Shown here: positions 8,901 to 17,600 of the stretch, one piece after another
Layout: each line of letters begins with the position of its first letter
How positions within the stretch are numbered: the stretch's first letter is position 1
Source of the DNA: Telmatospirillum sp.
GTDB lineage: Bacteria; Pseudomonadota; Alphaproteobacteria; Rhodospirillales; Magnetospirillaceae
DNA length: 33,452 nucleotides
Direction of reading: 5' to 3'
Assembly (NCBI GenBank): GCA_031291415.1
Contig: JARLJB010000382.1
Span: 1-33,452 of the forward strand
Translations under genes and position numbers: made by a program
The notes under the pieces: model-generated
Databases searched by the model: none
What the model was told of the DNA's origin: nothing
Seen by the model: the letters and a program-made list of their open reading frames with translations, nothing else

Positions 8901-9189
8901 TCATGCCGCCCGCACCCGGCTGCGGCCGATTCTGATGACCTCGTTCGCGTTCGTATTGGGCGTGTTGCCGCTGGTCTGGGCGGGGGGCGCCGGTTCGGAG
9001 ATGCGGCAGTCGCTGGGCACTGCGGTGTTTTTCGGCATGTTGGGAGTGACCGGATTTGGCCTGATCTTCACGCCGGCCTTCTATGTCGTGGTGCGGCGTC
9101 TTGTCGCCTGGCTGGATCGCCACAAGCCGCACCACCACGCCCACCACCGGCACGACCATCCGGCACCGAAAGTGGAGGGTGGCGCCTAA
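5986..9189 (+). CDS. RND multidrug efflux pump, HAE1 family (MexF-like)
   Basis: A 1067-aa inner-membrane proton/drug antiporter of the hydrophobe/amphiphile efflux family. It starts with the classic [20 protein letters not shown] segment. The porter-domain motifs [14 protein letters not shown] and [17 protein letters not shown], and the proton-relay acidic pair D410-D411 in [17 protein letters not shown], are all present, as are the second-half segment [18 protein letters not shown] and a normal twelve-segment layout. The sequence resembles MexF more than AcrB by eye. GGGGGAG precedes the ATG. The C-terminus after the last membrane segment ends in a His-rich tail ([16 protein letters not shown]). 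It forms an operon with the adaptor and needs a TolC-like channel supplied in trans. The substrate range cannot be read from sequence. Confidence 0.95.
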   Translation: MKLSHFFIDRPIFATVVSVFITLIGAIAYFTLPLAQYPEIAPPTIVITASYPGASGPVVADTVATPLEQQINGVENMLYMSSQATGDGNLRLTVTFRPGTNLNIAQVLVQNRVALATPQLPSEVQRLGVNVVKNSPDFLMVIHLISPDGSRDQLYLSNYATLQVKDVLARIDGVGSVTVFGARDYAMRIWLDPDKVAAHNLTPGEVVKALQAQNVQVAAGVLGQPPVPKPGAFQFNVQTQGRLSDPAQFANVIIKGDADGRITRVRDIGRVELGAQDYNVNGYLDTTQAVPIGIFQLPGSNALDTADRLLKSIDDLSKSFPPGVKYTVVYNPTEFISQSVREVYVTIFEAILLVVIVVIAFLQTWRASLVPIVAIPVSLVGTFGALAAMGYSLNSLSLFGLVLAVGIVVDDAIVVVENVERNLREGMTPRNAAHVTMDEVGGALVAIALVLSAVFIPSAFIPGISGQFFRQFAVTIAASTIISLIVSLTLSPALCALLFQPHKEHDATSSSPLARPFVAFFRVFNRTFDRLAGGYGGLTRRLARISLLLLAVYGGLIALTGLEFYKTPKGFIPDQDQGYLITIIQLPPGASLARTDDVLHRAVQTMLDTPGVAHVIPFAGLDGATFTDASNSATAFVVLAPFEERTGKGLSAASILGSLSGRLAAIQDALIIPIAPPPVRGIGTAGGWKMMIEDKRGRGLPALEAAANDLAAAANQIPGLVRVFTTFNNRTPSVFANVDRVRAEMLGVSADQVSEALEVYLGSTYVNDFNYLGRTFRVTAQADGNFRTDLDAIGNLKTRNAKGQMVPVGSVASFEFMTGAYRVPRYDLYPAAEVQGATLPGYSSGYALEAMAGLAAQRLPDGFGFEWTELALQELLAGNSGILVFAASVLFVFLVLAAQYESWSLPLSVILIVPMCLLAAVTGLQIRGIPINILAQIGFVVLIGLAAKNAILIVEFARQAETEGMNRIDAAVHAARTRLRPILMTSFAFVLGVLPLVWAGGAGSEMRQSLGTAVFFGMLGVTGFGLIFTPAFYVVVRRLVAWLDRHKPHHHAHHRHDHPAPKVEGGA

Positions 9190-9398
9190 GTCTGCCCCCG
9201 CATGCGGGACCATCGCCAAATGATGCATCGGCTGCTATGGTCTGCCGCCGGAGGGGTGCCCATCCGGGCAAGAACGCGACCTCGAGCCTTCAAACCCGGG
9301 TTGGCGTTCGGACGGTGGCATCTTCTTTTTCCGCATTGGTGATGGGCGTGTGCCCGGTCACCAGGAATTGCTTTCGTTTCAATCAGGGGACGATCGGC

Positions 9399-10169
9399 GT
9401 GCAAGACCAGACCGAGCAGCGTTTGGGCCGTTGGGCCCTCCTTCGTGAAGACATCGACTGTGTGTTCGCCCGCGATCCGGCGGCGCGGACCCGGATCGAG
9501 GTTTTCTGTACCTATCCCGGCCTGCACGCGGTGCTGATTCACCGGTTCGCGCACGCCCTTTGGCGGCGGAATGCCAAGTTCTGGGCGCGTTTCGTCAGCT
9601 ATTTTGGCCGGATGATCACCAATATCGACATCCATCCCGGAGCCACCATCGGCCGGCGGTTTTTCATCGACCATGGGGCCGGCGTGGTAATCGGTGAAAC
9701 GGCGGAAATCGGTGATGATGTCACGCTCTACCATGGCGTTACCCTGGGCGGCACGTCTCTCAACAAGGGGAAAAGACATCCGACGCTGGAAAGCGGAACG
9801 CTGGTTGGCGCCGGCGCGAAGATCCTGGGACCGGTGCGGCTGGGACGGGGTGCCAATGTCGGCGCCAATTCCGTGGTCATCTCGGACGTGCCGGCCGGCA
9901 TGACGGTGGTCGGCATCCCCGGCCGTATCGTCTTGCCGCTGGAAGCGCGGCGAATCACCAAGGATGGTATTGATCTCGACCACCATCTGATGCCCGATCC
10001 GGTTGGCAAGGCGCTCCATTGCATGTCGGAACGCATCGCGCAACTGGAGGCTCGTCTGGCCCTGCTGGAACACCAGCCGGAGGGCGAAGTGGAATGCGCT
10101 CACTGCGACGACCCATGCGGGTCCGGCGTGGCGGAATTGTTGAAGATCAGTGAAGGCCTTCATCGTTGA
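9399..10169 (+). CDS. cysE: Serine O-acetyltransferase
   Basis: A 256-aa enzyme making O-acetylserine from serine and acetyl-CoA, the first step of cysteine synthesis. It has a short helical N-terminus ([20 protein letters not shown]), then left-handed beta-helix hexapeptide repeats with the signature [21 protein letters not shown] and the segment [20 protein letters not shown], as in the shorter EpsC-type enzymes. I place the start at GTG 9399, preceded by AGGGGA. An in-frame ATG lies at 9342, but the extra residues do not look like the family. After the catalytic domain the protein adds a helix and a CAHC-DDPC cysteine cluster (233-240). The hemerythrin gene follows after 9 bp, probably in the same transcript. 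The 209-bp gap upstream shows no clear site. Confidence 0.85.
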   Translation: MQDQTEQRLGRWALLREDIDCVFARDPAARTRIEVFCTYPGLHAVLIHRFAHALWRRNAKFWARFVSYFGRMITNIDIHPGATIGRRFFIDHGAGVVIGETAEIGDDVTLYHGVTLGGTSLNKGKRHPTLESGTLVGAGAKILGPVRLGRGANVGANSVVISDVPAGMTVVGIPGRIVLPLEARRITKDGIDLDHHLMPDPVGKALHCMSERIAQLEARLALLEHQPEGEVECAHCDDPCGSGVAELLKISEGLHR

Positions 10170-10178
10170 GAGGCATCG

Positions 10179-10976
10179 ATGTCGAAGAAGGGAATTCCAG
10201 GCAGTGGGAATAAGGTGATCGACGACGGCCATCGCGATCTTAGTCAATGTGTCGAGGAGATTGCACAGCTCTGGCGGTTAGGCGCGGAGACGTCGATTCT
10301 TGCCGAACGGCTGCAGGACCTCCGGGCTCGCGCCCTGAAGCATTTCGAAGAGGAGATCGCCGCTCTCTCAGGATTGAGCGACAGCGTTCTGTTGGCCCAT
10401 ACCGCTCAGCACGAAGAGGTGGTCCGCAAGATCGATGCCGTGCTTGCCGATTTCGCGACGGGAAGCGGCGCTCTACGGTGGTTCGACATGATCGATTCCA
10501 TCGAGCATATGCTGCTTCATCATGAGATCGAGGAGGACGGCGGCTACTTCTCGCTGTTGGGCAAGCAATCGGTCCAGGCCAAAGAACCGTTGATCGGCTG
10601 GACCCGGGATCTGTCTCTTGGCGTCGACTGGATCGATCAGCACCACCGGGCCCTGATCGACACCATCAATGAGATCGGCATGCTGCCCCCGCATTACGAT
10701 CTCGCCGACGCCGATGCCCTGCTGGAACGACTGCGGCGAATTGCCTGGCACCACTTTCATGAAGAGGAAGCGCATCTCGCGCTTGGCGACCCGGCCCGGG
10801 CGCGCAGTCACGTCGCCCAGCATCGCCAACTATCGAGCGAACTCGACAGACTTATTTTTGACGTGCGGTCGCGGCGTGTCGAACTTTCGGGAGCGACCAG
10901 CGAATATCTGGTGCGTTGGCTGATCGACCATATTGTGAACAGCGATAAGCGGGACTTCGCCGGCATGACCCTGTGA
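10179..10976 (+). CDS. Tandem (double) hemerythrin domain protein
   Basis: A 265-aa soluble protein with two hemerythrin four-helix bundles, each keeping a complete set of diiron ligands. Domain 1: H18, H55-x3-E59, H74-x3-H78, H115-x4-D120. Domain 2: H155 or H156, H192-x3-E196, H211-x3-H215, H251-x4-D256. Hemerythrins bind O2 at the diiron site and can sense or store oxygen, or sense NO or redox state. The double form with no attached signalling domain suggests a carrier or sensor that works through a partner; this is inference. GAGAGG overlapping the end of cysE serves as ribosome-binding site for ATG 10179. Its stop codon abuts the stop of the convergent GGDEF-EAL gene exactly. Confidence 0.88.
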   Translation: MSKKGIPGSGNKVIDDGHRDLSQCVEEIAQLWRLGAETSILAERLQDLRARALKHFEEEIAALSGLSDSVLLAHTAQHEEVVRKIDAVLADFATGSGALRWFDMIDSIEHMLLHHEIEEDGGYFSLLGKQSVQAKEPLIGWTRDLSLGVDWIDQHHRALIDTINEIGMLPPHYDLADADALLERLRRIAWHHFHEEEAHLALGDPARARSHVAQHRQLSSELDRLIFDVRSRRVELSGATSEYLVRWLIDHIVNSDKRDFAGMTL

Positions 10977-13226
10977 TCACCCGTGGGGGATGCTGACCGA
11001 TGGATTGGTTGGCCGTGGCACCACCATTTTCATAGCGTGTCCTTTTGTTCGTGACGCTCGAAAGCACAGCTGCTCGAATTCCGTGATCGGCAGTGGTTGG
11101 CTGCAAAGATAACCCTGGTAGGCGTGACATCCTTGTTTCGCCAGGAAGTCCCGCTGCTCCTCCGTTTCCACGCCCTCGGCGATGACAGCCAGACGCAGGC
11201 TGTGGGCCAGGGCGACGATGGTGTGGGCAATCGCCGCGTCATTGGGGTCGGTGAGGATGTCGCGGACGAAGGATTGGTCGATCTTCAGCTGGCTTAACGG
11301 CAGGCGCTTCAGATAGGAAAGCGATGAATAGCCGGTGCCGAAGTCGTCGAGCGAAAAGCTGATGCCGCGATCTCTCAACGTGGTCATGATGGCAATGACG
11401 TCCTCGACGTTGTCGAGGAGCATGCTCTCGGTCAGTTCCAGTTTGAGTTTTTGGGGGTTGGCGCCGGTATAGGCAAGGACCGCCAGAACCTGTTCGACGA
11501 AATTGGTCTGATGGAATTGCAGCGCGCTGACATTCACGGCGATCGTCAGATCGGCCATTTCCCGCCGGTTGGCCCATGTCACCATCTGAGCACAGGCGGT
11601 CTCCAGCGCCCAATGGCCAAGAGCCAGTATCTGCCCTGTCTCCTCGGCCAGTCGAATAAACTCACCGGGCGGGACCACGCCGCGCTCGGGATGTTGCCAG
11701 CGAATCAAAACCTCGGCGCCGACCAGACGATCGTCTTCTATTTGTGGTTGGTAATATAGGCGGAATTGCTCTTCCTTTATTGCTATACGCAAACTTTCTT
11801 CCAAGTCAGCCCGCTGTTTTACCGCAAGCTGCAACTCCGGATTAAAGAATCTAAGGGTGTTCCGGCCTGATGATTTTGCCTGGTACATGGCAATATCAGC
11901 TTGTTTCATAAGGTCATCGATACTTGCGTGATGCTCACCGAATAATGCCGCGCCGATGCTTGCCGTGCACCGATGTTCGTGAGGAGGCAACTGATATGGG
12001 GGGGTGAGGGTCGCCAGGATCTTCTCGCCGACGCTCTTGATTTGAGCGGCCGCCTCGTCTGGGATCTCGCTCAGGTCTTCCAGCATGACCATGAATTCGT
12101 CACCGCCCAGGCGGGCCACCGTGTCGCCCTCGCGGACGCATCGGGCGAGACGCTCGGACACCTGTTGCAGCAGCAGGTCGCCTTCGGCATGGCCGAAGGT
12201 GTCGTTCAGCATTTTGAAGTTGTCGAGGTCAATGAACAGCAGAGCCCCTTCGCGCTTGCTGCGGACGCTGGCCGCCAGCGCCTGTTTCAGTCGATCGAGC
12301 AGGAGACGACGATTGGGCAGGCGGGTGAGAGGGTCATAGAACGCCAGTTCCTTGATCTGTTCCTCCGCCGCCTTGCGGATGGTGATGTCGCTCGAAATCC
12401 CAACAAACTTGGAGATTTCTCCGGTTTCGTCGCGAACCACCGAGATGGAAAGCCATTCGGGGTAGATGTCGCCGTTTTTGCGCCGGTTCCAGATTTCTCC
12501 CTGCCAATGTCCATCGGCCAGAAGTCGCGTCCACAAGGCGGTGTAGAAGCTGGGGTCGTGCAGCCCCGAATGCAAAATTCGAGGATTGTTGCCCACGACT
12601 TCTGCGGCCTCGTAGCCGGTGATCCTGGTGAAAGCCGGATTGACGGTGACGATCTTGTTCGTCTCATCGCAAACCATGATGGCTTCGGCTGACGACGCGA
12701 AGATGGTGCCTGCCAGCATCTGGCTTTCCGCGTCGCGCCGCTTGCGGTTCTCAACCTCCATGCTGAGGCCCTGATTGGCTTTTTGCAGCAGGTCGAGCAG
12801 GCGTTGCAGTTCACGGTGACTGCGATAGAGGTCGATGAAGACGCGAACTTTGGAGAGCAGAACCACGTCGTCGATCGGTTTTTCGATGTAGTCGACGGCG
12901 CCGGCGCCGTATCCGCGCAGGCGGTGATGTTCGTCCTTATGGGCCGCTGTGACGAAGATGATGGGCACATCGCGTGTCCGATCCGCGTCGCGAAGCAGTT
13001 CCGCCACTTCGTAGCCGTCGATGTCGGGCATCTGCACGTCGAGCAGAATCAGCGCGAAATCATGGTCGAGCGACAAGGCCAGTGCTTCGTTGCCCGAGCT
13101 GGCGGCGATCACCTCGACGTCCGCCTTGGCCAGGAGGCGTTTCAGGGCGACGAGATTTGCCGTCAGGTCATCGACGATCAATACCTTCGGCAGGGGAGGC
13201 GCCGCGACGGACGCTGCATCGGTCAT
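10977..13226 (-). CDS. Response regulator with PAS, GGDEF and EAL domains
   Basis: A 749-aa cyclic di-GMP output protein, last in a four-gene operon. Residues 13-130 form a receiver domain with the acidic pair D19-D20, phosphoacceptor D63 and K116. A coiled coil (about 135-170) leads to a PAS domain (about 170-285). A GGDEF domain follows with intact GGDEF at 374-378 and an inhibitory-site RxxD at 366-369. Then comes an EAL domain with EVL at 505-507, LTES, DDFGTGYSS (627-635), K648 in LKID and AEGVETEE, so phosphodiesterase residues look complete. Both diguanylate cyclase and phosphodiesterase activity are possible. Its start overlaps the CheB stop by 4 bp (ATGA). The receiver is the probable phosphorylation target of the hybrid kinase, a context-based inference. 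Confidence 0.93.
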   Translation of the reverse strand: MTDAASVAAPPLPKVLIVDDLTANLVALKRLLAKADVEVIAASSGNEALALSLDHDFALILLDVQMPDIDGYEVAELLRDADRTRDVPIIFVTAAHKDEHHRLRGYGAGAVDYIEKPIDDVVLLSKVRVFIDLYRSHRELQRLLDLLQKANQGLSMEVENRKRRDAESQMLAGTIFASSAEAIMVCDETNKIVTVNPAFTRITGYEAAEVVGNNPRILHSGLHDPSFYTALWTRLLADGHWQGEIWNRRKNGDIYPEWLSISVVRDETGEISKFVGISSDITIRKAAEEQIKELAFYDPLTRLPNRRLLLDRLKQALAASVRSKREGALLFIDLDNFKMLNDTFGHAEGDLLLQQVSERLARCVREGDTVARLGGDEFMVMLEDLSEIPDEAAAQIKSVGEKILATLTPPYQLPPHEHRCTASIGAALFGEHHASIDDLMKQADIAMYQAKSSGRNTLRFFNPELQLAVKQRADLEESLRIAIKEEQFRLYYQPQIEDDRLVGAEVLIRWQHPERGVVPPGEFIRLAEETGQILALGHWALETACAQMVTWANRREMADLTIAVNVSALQFHQTNFVEQVLAVLAYTGANPQKLKLELTESMLLDNVEDVIAIMTTLRDRGISFSLDDFGTGYSSLSYLKRLPLSQLKIDQSFVRDILTDPNDAAIAHTIVALAHSLRLAVIAEGVETEEQRDFLAKQGCHAYQGYLCSQPLPITEFEQLCFRASRTKGHAMKMVVPRPTNPSVSIPHG

Positions 13227-13819
13227 CGGCGGCTCCGTCCGTCGTCCATCGAAAGCTGGGTCAAATGATCGGCGATGGCGGCGAGCGGCAGTACGCAGTC
13301 GGCGGCAACGCCGGCAATGGCCGAGGCCGGCATGGCTTTGGCGAAAGCTGTCTCGGGGTCTTCGACGATTGCGTAGCCGCCGCCGGTCTTGATTGTCTTG
13401 AGGCCATTGGTGCCATCGTTGTTGGCGCCGGTGAGGACGACGCCGATCAGTCGATCGCTCCAGACGTCGGCCGCCGACTCGAACAGGACGTCGATGGAGG
13501 GGCGCGAGTTGCAGACCTTGTCATCGACTGACAGTGAGAAGGTCTCATCGTTTTCAATCAGCAGATGGTACCCGGAGGGCGCGATATGGACACGGCCGGC
13601 CTCCACCGGCATCTTGTCCTCCGCCTCCACCACCGGCAGCGCGGTGACGCGGTCCAGCAGACAGGCGAGCATGCTGGGTCCTTCCGTGGAGGTGTGGGCC
13701 ACCACGATGATTGGCAGCGCGAATGTCGCCGGCAGTGGGCCAAGCAGTTGGCGTAAAGCCTCAAGGCCACCGGCGGAGCAGCCAACGACGACGGCACGGA
13801 ACGGCTGTGGGGGGATCAT
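13223..13819 (-). CDS. cheB: CheB-type protein-glutamate methylesterase, no receiver domain
   Basis: A 198-aa CheB catalytic domain that removes methyl groups from glutamyl methyl esters or deamidates glutamine. The triad is visible: S15 in GCSAGGLEAL, H42 in VVAHTSTEG and D135 in LTGANNDGTNGL. It lacks the N-terminal receiver of classical CheB, so phosphorylation cannot activate it in the usual way. The start at ATG 13819 overlaps the CheR stop in ATGA. The open frame extends upstream but is antisense-like inside cheR. Its stop overlaps the start of the GGDEF-EAL gene, again ATGA. No methyl-accepting chemotaxis protein is encoded in the window, so its substrate may be the kinase of the same operon. 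Confidence 0.92.
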   Translation of the reverse strand: MIPPQPFRAVVVGCSAGGLEALRQLLGPLPATFALPIIVVAHTSTEGPSMLACLLDRVTALPVVEAEDKMPVEAGRVHIAPSGYHLLIENDETFSLSVDDKVCNSRPSIDVLFESAADVWSDRLIGVVLTGANNDGTNGLKTIKTGGGYAIVEDPETAFAKAMPASAIAGVAADCVLPLAAIADHLTQLSMDDGRSRR

Positions 13820-14649
13820 GGCGTCGCTCCGGTTTTTTTGAAGATTCGGCAGTCGCGATGAACAGTTTTGAACTGATTGGCGACTTCGGCGAATTGCAGT
13901 GTCTCGCGGGTGCCAAGGCAGAGAAACCCGCCGCGTACCAGGCTGTCGTGAAACAGCCATGCCACCCGGTTTTGCAGGTTGCGATCAAAATAGATCAGTA
14001 CATTTCGACATAGAACCATATGAACTTCGCAGAACACGCCATCCGTAACCAGATTATGATGGGCAAAAACAATATGAGAGCGAATTTCATCTGTAATTTT
14101 TGCGTAATCGTAAGCTGAGTGAAAATATTCAGAGATGACCCCGATTCCACCGGCTTTGCGGTAGCTTGCTTCGCATTCCGCAATGGCGCGTGTGGGATAA
14201 ATTCCTTCTTCGGCAGTGGCGAGCGCCGCGTCGTTGATGTCGGTGGCGTAAATCTGCGATTTTTGCAGTAATCCCATCTCTTTCAGCAGGATGCCGAGCG
14301 AGTAGCATTCTTCGCCGGTGGCGCAGCCGGCCTGCCAGAAGACAATGCGGGGATAGCTGCCCAGCATCGGCAGCACTTCGTCTCGCAATACCAGGAATAC
14401 GGCGGGATCGCGGAACAGTTCCGTCACCGGCACCGACAGGCGGGCGAGAAGCCGGGGCAAAAATCCTTGATCACGAAGCAGACGCGGGATCAAGGCGTCG
14501 ACCGTCACGCAGCCTTCGGATTGAGCAAGGCCTAAAATCCGGCGCTTGAGCGAGGCCCTGGCATAGTTGCGGAAATCGTAGCCATGCCGAAGCCTCAAGG
14601 CTTCAAGGAACAGACTGATCTCAATCTCCTGGATTTCCGCATCCCTCAT
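13816..14649 (-). CDS. cheR: CheR-type protein-glutamate methyltransferase
   Basis: A 277-aa S-adenosylmethionine-dependent methyltransferase that makes glutamyl methyl esters on receptor-type coiled coils. Residues 10-75 form the small helical N-domain. Catalytic-domain motifs are SVPVTELFRDP (72-82), the SAM loop GCATGEECYS (108-117), YATDIND (134-140) and CRNVLIYFD near the C-terminus. There are no extra TPR or PAS domains. It is second in the operon: its ATG overlaps the kinase stop (ATGA) and its stop overlaps the cheB start (ATGA), so the three products should be made in a coupled ratio. The target is not known; no chemoreceptor gene is nearby. Confidence 0.93.
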   Translation of the reverse strand: MRDAEIQEIEISLFLEALRLRHGYDFRNYARASLKRRILGLAQSEGCVTVDALIPRLLRDQGFLPRLLARLSVPVTELFRDPAVFLVLRDEVLPMLGSYPRIVFWQAGCATGEECYSLGILLKEMGLLQKSQIYATDINDAALATAEEGIYPTRAIAECEASYRKAGGIGVISEYFHSAYDYAKITDEIRSHIVFAHHNLVTDGVFCEVHMVLCRNVLIYFDRNLQNRVAWLFHDSLVRGGFLCLGTRETLQFAEVANQFKTVHRDCRIFKKTGATP

Positions 14650-17600
14650 GCAGATTTCCCTTTCGTCGCCAACAGCAGGGCGATCGTCGCCAACAACAGA
14701 TCGATATCGACGGGCTTCGACAGGTATTCATCGGCGCCGGCTTCCAGGCAATGCTCGCGGTCGCCGGGCATCACCTTGGCGGTGAGCGTGATGATCGGCA
14801 ATGTGGCGAAGCGGTGTTGCTTGCGGATCTCACGCATGGTGGTGAGGCCGTCCATGCCCGGCATCATCACGTCCATCACGACGAGCTCGATGCCGGGTGC
14901 TTCGTTCAGCTGGGCCAGCGCCTTATAGCCGTCTTGGGCTAGCCTTACCGTCAGGCCATTGCCGCGGAGCACTTTCGAGAGGGCAAAAGCGTTGCGCATG
15001 TCGTCGTCGACAACCAGAACGGTGTGCCCGGCAAGGCCGTCGCGATTCTCCGTGGATCTTCGGGGCTCGTGCAGATCCGGCGGATGAGCCGACTGCACGG
15101 CGTGCAAGAACAGGCTGACCTCGTCAAGCAGCCGTTCCGGCGATCGGATACCCTTGATGACGATACTGTCCGTGTATTCCCTTAGCCTGAGGTTTTCTTC
15201 ATAGGACAGATCCATGGCGGAGTAGACGACGACCGGCGGCAGAACGATCTGCAGGGCGGCAACACGGTCGAGCAATTCAAAGCCACTGAAGTCGGGGAGC
15301 ATCAGATCGAGGATGACGCAATCGAAATGGCTGGTTCGGAGCATCTCCAGCGCCTGTTCGCCGGTTCGGGCCTCGACGATCTCGACCTGGTCGCTGCGCA
15401 CCAGGAGCGTGGTGGCCCTTCGCGTGGCGGCATCGTCATCGACGATCAGAATCCGGCGCGACTCGGAGCCGAAATCATGACGCAGGCGATCGAAAATCTC
15501 GTCGATCTGTTTCCGGCCGTCCTCCTCCGAGGTCTTGTCCTCCAGGCCGGCGGCACGGCGGGTGATGAAATGCACGGGGATGGAACGCGTTGCCGGATTT
15601 TTCTTTAGAGCTTCCACCACCTCGATTCCGTCACCCTTTCCTGCGGGGCCGGCGTCGAGCAGAATGCCGGCCGGCCTGCACCGGGCAGCGAGCTCGATGC
15701 CAGCGTCGCCGCTGGCGGCTCGCAAGGCCTTGAAACCACGTTGACGAGTCATGTCGCACAACATTTGGGCAAAGGCATCGTTCTTCTCGATGACAAGAAT
15801 GACATCGTCAGAGGACGGCGACGTGTAGGGAGCAGGTGTCCGGTCGACGGTTGCGGCGGCGTCCTGGCCGGGAACGAGCGGCAGGCGGAGGGTGAAGCGA
15901 CTGCCCCGGCCGGGGGTGCTTTCGACATGCACGCGGCCACCCAGCAGTTCGGCCAACCGCGCCGAAATCGTCAAGCCGAGGCCGGTGCCGCCAAATTGCC
16001 GGCTGGTGGTTCCATCGGCCTGTTCGAAGGCGCCGAAAATGCGGTCGAGCTTGTCGGCGGCAATGCCGATGCCGGTGTCGGCGACGGCGATCTCCAACAG
16101 GGCATCCCCGGGCGCGGATTGAGAAACCGAGGCGAGGCTCACGGTGACACCGCCCCGTGGCGTGAATTTGATGGCGTTGCCCACCAGATTATTGAGAATC
16201 TGATCAAGCTTGGCGCGGTCGCCGACGAACACCGGGGGCAGGTCGCCGGCCGTCTCAACGGTCAGGCTGAGCGTCTTGGCCTCGGCCAGGCGCCTGAAAC
16301 GGTGCTCGATGCTGGCGGCGAAATCGTCGAGGCGGATCTGATCGACGATTACCTCCATCTTTCCGGCCTCGACTTTCGAGAGATCGAGGACGTCATTGAT
16401 CAGATGAAGGAGGTGGGTGCCGCTTTCGTGGATGATGCGGGCGGACTCGACCTGTTCGGCATCGAGGTTCCCCGTCTCGTTGCCGCTCAGGCTTTTGGCC
16501 AGGATCAGCAGGCTGTTGAGCGGTGTTCGCAGTTCGTGCGACATGTTGGCAAGGAATTCGGATTTGTAGCGGCTGGCAAGGTCGAGTTCGAGAACGTGGC
16601 GTTGCGATTCTTCGTGAGCGATCTCAAGCGCCGCTGCTTTTCCCGTCAATTCCTCGTTGGTGGATTGCAGTTCCTCGCGCTGGGAGCGCAGTTCCTCTTC
16701 GGAGGCCCGCAATTCCTCGGTCTGCTGAAAGAGAGCGTCGGAACTGGATCGCAATTCTTCGTTGGCCGCCTGCAATTCGTCGCTCTGTGTGCGCAGTTCC
16801 TCTTCCGAAACTTTGAGCTCCTCCGACTGGCGTTGGGTCTCCATCAGCAGCTGCTGTGTCCGCATGGTGCGGTTGAGGATCTCGAGGTTGAGAGCGATTA
16901 CCGGCAGCAATTCGTCGATCAGCGCCCGTTCTGCTTTGCTGAATAGGCGGAAAGCGGCGATTTCGATCACCGCCAGAGTGACGTCCTTGACGACTACCGG
17001 TGCCATCAGGGCCAGCCGCGGCGGCGCCTCGCCAAGTCCTGACGATATCTTCCAATAGCTGGGTGGCAGGTCGGTGTGCAGGACGGTGGCCTTTGCCACG
17101 GCGCATTGTCCGACAAGCCCCTCATTCGGCCGGCATGCCACGTGGGGACGGTCGTTGTTCGCGGGCAAGCCACGGCCGCCGGCCATTTCGAAGCATTCGG
17201 TCCTGCCGTCCCACAGATGGACGGCGACTGCGGCGGCGCCGACCAAAGGCGTCAGACCGTTGGCGAGAGCCTGGGCGAAGCGTTCGGGCGCCTCGGCGGT
17301 CTGCATCATGGCAGACAGTTCAGTGATGCGGCTCTTCACCCACGACCGGTCATTGAGATCCTGAGCGGCGTCCTTGAATACGGTGACGGCCGAGGCCATC
17401 GCCTCGACCTCGCGAAGTCTGAGGCCGGAAGGAATGGCGACGGCCAGGTTGCCCTTCGCCAGCCCGATCATGGAATGCCGAAGTGCATCCAATGGCTGGA
17501 CGATGCCACGCGTAATCAGGACCGCGATGAGCAGTCCGAAGGTCGCGATCGCCGCGAGGAAGGCCAGCAGCCCCAGTTGCGCATCGGCGTGCTCGCGCTT

